Below are positions 62,801-64,000 of a stretch of DNA of 64,000 bases, piece after piece (positions within the stretch are counted from its first letter, which is position 1; each line of letters starts with the position of its first letter). This stretch comes from Zoogloea sp041917255. GTDB taxonomy: Bacteria; Pseudomonadota; Gammaproteobacteria; Burkholderiales; Rhodocyclaceae. The notes beneath the pieces were generated by a model. That model was not told the origin of the DNA, did not search any database, and saw only the letters and a list, made by a program, of their open reading frames with translations. The translations under genes were made by a program, and so were the position numbers. The stretch is taken from NCBI GenBank assembly GCA_041917255.1, contig JAYRYA010000005.1, forward strand, positions 105,254 through 169,253, read 5' to 3'.

Positions 62801-64000
62801 CAGGCTGATCTCGAAGTCGGCCTGGCGCGTCCCCGAGTCACCTTCGACCAGCACCGGATTCGAGGTGAACAGGCTGAGTTTGTTGCCGGTGCCGTCGTCG
62901 TCCAGCACCCAGCCGGTGGCGCGCAGCACCGTGTCGTTGCCGGCCAGCGCGGCGCCCCCAGAGACGCTGAACACCTCAAGCACCACAGCCTCGTCCGCTT
63001 CGACCTCCGCGTCGGCATTGATGCGCCAGGCCACGGTCTTCGAGGTCTCGCCGGCGGCGAAGGTGACCGAATCGCCGCTTAAGTAGTCGTACACGTCCTG
63101 CCCTACACCAGCGCTGCCACTAAGCAAGCGATAGCCCACGGTCACCGGGCCGGCCGCCGGCTCCGACAAGGTGATGCCGAAGAGCAGGTAATTGGGATCA
63201 GAACTGGTCGTGCCTTCCAGGTTCCAGCCGCCGGTGACCGACACGGTGGGCGAGCCCGCGTCATCATCCAGGATCGTCGCCTCGCCCAGCGAGGCCTGGG
63301 CGACAAGGGACGGTACCGTGAAGGCCAGCCCGAAGCTGTCGCTGGGCTCGACTACCGTGTCACCCAGCACCGGCACACTGACGCTGGCGGTGGTCTGACC
63401 GGCCACGAAACTGAGCGTGCCGCTGGTGGCGGTGTAGTCGCTGCCGGCGTGGGCCGAGCCGTCCACCGTGGTGTAGCTGACCGAGAAGCCTTCCGGCGCC
63501 GGGCGCGACAGGCTGATCTCGAAGTTGGCCTGGCGCGTCCCCGCGTCGCCTTCGACCACCAGCGGTTCGGACGCAAACAGGCTGAGCTTGTTGCCGCTGC
63601 CGTCGTCATCCAGCACCCAGCCCGTGGCGCGCAGCACCGGCGCACCACCAGCCAGCGCGGCGCCACCGCCCTTGGCGCTGTACACCTCGAGCACCACCGC
63701 TTCATCAGGCTCGACCTCGGCGTCGGCGTCGATGCGCCACTCGATGGTCTTGCTCGTCTCGCCCGGGGCGAAGGTGATCGATTCGCCGCTTAAGTAGCTG
63801 TAAACATCGCTACCGGCCTGGGCCGTGCCCGACCACAGCCGGTATTGCACCGTCACGTTCTCGGTGGCCGCCTGCGACAGCGTGATCGCAAAGCTCAGGT
63901 AGAACGGGTCACCCGTGGTCGTCCCTTCGACGTTGCTGGCACCCGCCACCGACACCACCACCGCCCCCGCGTCGTCGTCCAGGATGGTTGCCTCGCCCAG
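56804..64000 (-). CDS. Giant Calx-beta/PKD-like/cadherin-like repeat surface protein (5' end beyond right edge)
   Basis: The frame is open from the right edge to the stop at 56804, about 2400 residues, and the N-terminus is missing. Read N to C: Calx-beta repeats in ~236-residue double units (to ~61.85 kb; marker SLGEATILDDDAG), PKD-like modules with DWGDGS and TDEDGSFVLGTHALTV (61.8-58.35 kb), three VCBS/cadherin-like domains (TNRAPVADDEVYSL..., GDTDADGDALTVQSVD; 58.3-57.45 kb) and a ~215-residue C-terminal domain ending PLPPNDL. Repeats rich in D/G suit calcium binding after export. The downstream type I secretion genes and the lack of another exporter suggest secretion by that system; a clear GGXGXDXXX RTX block is not seen. 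Confidence 0.9.
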   Translation of the reverse strand: MGEATILDDDAGAVVVSVAGASNVEGTTTGDPFYLSFAITLSQAATENVTVQYRLWSGTAQAGSDVYSYLSGESITFAPGETSKTIEWRIDADAEVEPDEAVVLEVYSAKGGGAALAGGAPVLRATGWVLDDDGSGNKLSLFASEPLVVEGDAGTRQANFEISLSRPAPEGFSVSYTTVDGSAHAGSDYTATSGTLSFVAGQTTASVSVPVLGDTVVEPSDSFGLAFTVPSLVAQASLGEATILDDDAGSPTVSVTGGWNLEGTTSSDPNYLLFGITLSEPAAGPVTVGYRLLSGSAGVGQDVYDYLSGDSVTFAAGETSKTVAWRINADAEVEADEAVVLEVFSVSGGAALAGNDTVLRATGWVLDDDGTGNKLSLFTSNPVLVEGDSGTRQADFEISLSRPAPGPISIDYHTVDVTGQAGSDYQSITGSLHFVTGQTRASVSVPVYGDSLVETSDIFVLAFDKPSEVAQASLGEALVLDDDAGTPTVAITGGANLEGTTSSDPNYLTFGITLSAPAATAVTVSYRLLSGTATAGSDVYNYLSGSSVTFAPGETSKTVFWRIDADNLDEADEAVVMELTGVTGSARLADGVSALRATGWVLDDDGTGNNLAMFAESPEIVEGVAGYDRDAGVVVRLSRPSDAPIDVAYTTVSGTASAGSDFTPVSGTLHFAPLQTTAAVLVPVIGDALNEADETFSVQFTAPSALASGAAGSSSTVTILDGDRLPPPAPLAIEAGAATRLNEGASLVRSVVLSDGADNDAPGYDYTIDYGDGTVQSGHLDSLALTLAHIYADGPSSHTVNVSVSDGLGEIATDSFVVTVDNVAPTLRATGAASASVGQPYTLKLDNLVDPGADTLVSDGILVDWGDGTTSTYSSLGDVTHLYGAAATPTITVSLVDEDGSFVVGSHALTVSAAPDTVTIAAQADGSASEGSTFTRNVVFSDGEDSGADGWSYRVDWNDGLVQTGTTASKDFMLTRSAADGDATLNATITVADISGTDRASTTLALDVTNVAPTAPVSGAGTVAEGTVFALSVGAVLDPGTDTRSGYSIDWGDGSISSFTPAQWLAAAGSFAHVFADGAASPTITVSATDEDGSFVLGTHALTVTNVAPTVLLAGAASTPEGTSYSLSITGSDPADAADPLGYRIDWGDGSAVQSLTAAELAALGGTVSHVFADDADGPTNATARTITVTASDGDGGNTLTTHSVTVTNVAPTAPVGGAATVAEGTVFTLSVGAVLDPGTDTRSGYSIDWGDGSISSFTPAQWLAAAGSFTHVFADGAASPTITVSATDEDGSFVLGTHALTVTNVAPTVLLAGAASTPEGASYSLSITGSDPADAADPLGYRIDWGDGSAAQTLTAAELAMLGGTVSHIFADDADGPTNATERTITVTASDGDGGNTHTTHSVTVTNVAPTLDVTGAASATVGLAYTLNLSNYADPGSDAILPDGILVDWGDGTTSTYSSLGDVTHLYGAVATPTITVSLLDEDGSFVVGSHALTVSAAPDTVTIAAQADGSASEGSTFTRNVVFSDGEDSGADGWSYRVDWNDGLVQTGTTASKDFMLTRSAADGDATLNATITVADISGTDRASTTLALDVTNVAPTAPVSGAATVAEGTVFALSVGAVLDPGTETRSGYSIDWGDGSISTFTPAQWLAAAGSFTHVFADGAASPTITVSATDEDGSFVLGTHALTVTNVAPTVLLAGAASTPEGASYSLGITGSDPADAADPLGYRIDWGDGSAAQSLTAAELAMLGGTVSHIFADDADGPANATERTITVTASDGDGGNTHTTHSVTVTNVAPTLDVTGAASATVGLAYTLNLSNYADPGSDAILPDGILVDWGDGTTSTYSSLGDVTHLYGAVATPTITVSLLDEDGSFVVGSHALTVTPPVTTNRAPVADDEVYSLRANQSIDIAAPGVLDGDTDADGDALTVQSVDVTGLQGSLSHLADGSLRFTAAAGFTGTTGFIYTVTDGLGGFDTGTVTFNVVNAAPVAGADSYSVHAGTPLAITSPGLLDNDSDADVDALFVSLLDASGLDGSLTLSADGSFSFTPTVGFSGTTGFTYTVADGYGGSAVGTVSIDVTNTAPVADNETLYVWANGSLDIAGPGVLTGDIDADGDGLVVQSVDVSGLQGTLAQRPDGGLYFMATPGFIGTTGYTYTVADGNGGFDTASVAINVLAEPTTPTRVGDAPVRQSGAGGQWPAAWNVTGINAAHKLDVTNVSESWTAVAYHGVSPQNLSGGDVYMGDLGVSGQSAATSSVRQEIDGKEGLRFNLEDDATGVTVNLSRFFINDDGSLFTESGRLRLLDDSGNVVAETTFGATSAAGTQQVSLDAAGGFSAVELVAGAYDGSDFVFGGYQDAAGGFGSGVTTDGAGQHGSDFMVDWVEFEFPVIGVPLPPNDL
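58351..61560 (-). repeat. Near-identical tandem module duplications inside the giant gene
   Basis: Four module types recur, here named A (PDTVTIAAQADGS...), B (PTAPVSGA...), C (PTVLLAGAAS...) and D (PTLDVTGAASA...). The order from right to left is D-A-B-C-B-C-D-A-B-C-D. A D boundary (GGTCAGCGCGTGGCTGCC) at 58352 recurs at 59513, an offset of 1161 nt (387 codons), with long stretches identical at the DNA level; the next D lies 1758 nt further, i.e. 1161 plus an extra 597-nt (199-codon) B-C pair. High nucleotide identity, including silent positions, points to recent duplication or ongoing recombination. Confidence 0.9.
61860..64000 (-). repeat. Calx-beta double repeats of about 708-711 nt
   Basis: The segment TCGCCCAG, encoding the end of ...SLGEA, recurs at 62574, 63282 and 63993, offsets 708 and 711 nt (236 and 237 codons). 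Each unit encodes two Calx-beta-like halves, one with YLSG-S-TFA-GETSKT and one with the VEGD-GTRQA-FEISLSRPAP pattern. These units are less similar in DNA than the PKD-like block. Confidence 0.85.

Overview
The window is GC-rich, densely coded chromosomal DNA of a betaproteobacterium. A Rhodocyclales/Zoogloeaceae-type organism (Azoarcus/Thauera relatives) is the best guess. The hints are the gene order around alaA-type aminotransferase/hom/thrC/Mth938/bcp/phoH, a bd oxidase operon with CydP, a PEP-CTERM protein, and several periplasmic redox proteins. No rRNA, tRNA, CRISPR array or insertion sequence was recognised.

Region 1 (1-13.6 kb) is a periplasmic amine/alcohol oxidation island. A minus-strand operon encodes a tryptophan-tryptophylquinone (TTQ) amine dehydrogenase of the aromatic amine dehydrogenase type (aauB-E-D-A), two monohaem cytochromes c and a DUF1329 protein cut by the left edge. 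A divergent AraC-type regulator probably controls it. Next comes a plus-strand trio: cytochrome c-550 PedF, a quinoprotein-associated solute-binding protein and a YVTN beta-propeller. It is preceded by a textbook sigma-54 promoter and an array of TGCTCC motifs, and bracketed by two AcoR-type sigma-54 activators. No PQQ dehydrogenase and no TTQ-maturation gene (mauG and others) is present in the window.

Region 2 (13.7-25.6 kb) holds a lipoprotein, a compact cytochrome bd operon (cydP-cydA-cydB-cydX, a group II truncated haemoglobin, ybgE), an EamA transporter, another cytochrome c, an orphan NarX-like kinase, a secreted protein, a LuxR regulator and a divergent membrane protein of unknown function.

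Region 3 (25.6-33.2 kb) has a translationally coupled heavy-metal-type RND efflux operon (adaptor, pump, DUF3240, TolC-like), a VOC protein and WYL regulator pair with two matching operators, and a YkgJ-type zinc/iron-cluster protein.

Region 4 (33.2-43.4 kb) is core metabolism: thrC, hom and an alanine-type aminotransferase on the minus strand, with four unrelated membrane or redox-associated genes between thrC and hom. Mth938-like, bcp and PhoH genes follow on the plus strand.

Region 5 (43.5-53 kb) carries a 1382-residue hybrid histidine kinase, a divergent selU/selD pair, a gene-free segment rich in GCCTTGCG repeats, and an acetyl-CoA hydrolase/CoA-transferase gene divergent from a LysR regulator.

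Region 6 (53-64 kb) is a surface-protein secretion locus read leftward: a giant Calx-beta/PKD/cadherin-like repeat protein running off the right edge, a PEP-CTERM protein, and a type I secretion ATPase plus adaptor. Large near-identical tandem duplications (1161 and 597 nt) lie inside the giant gene.
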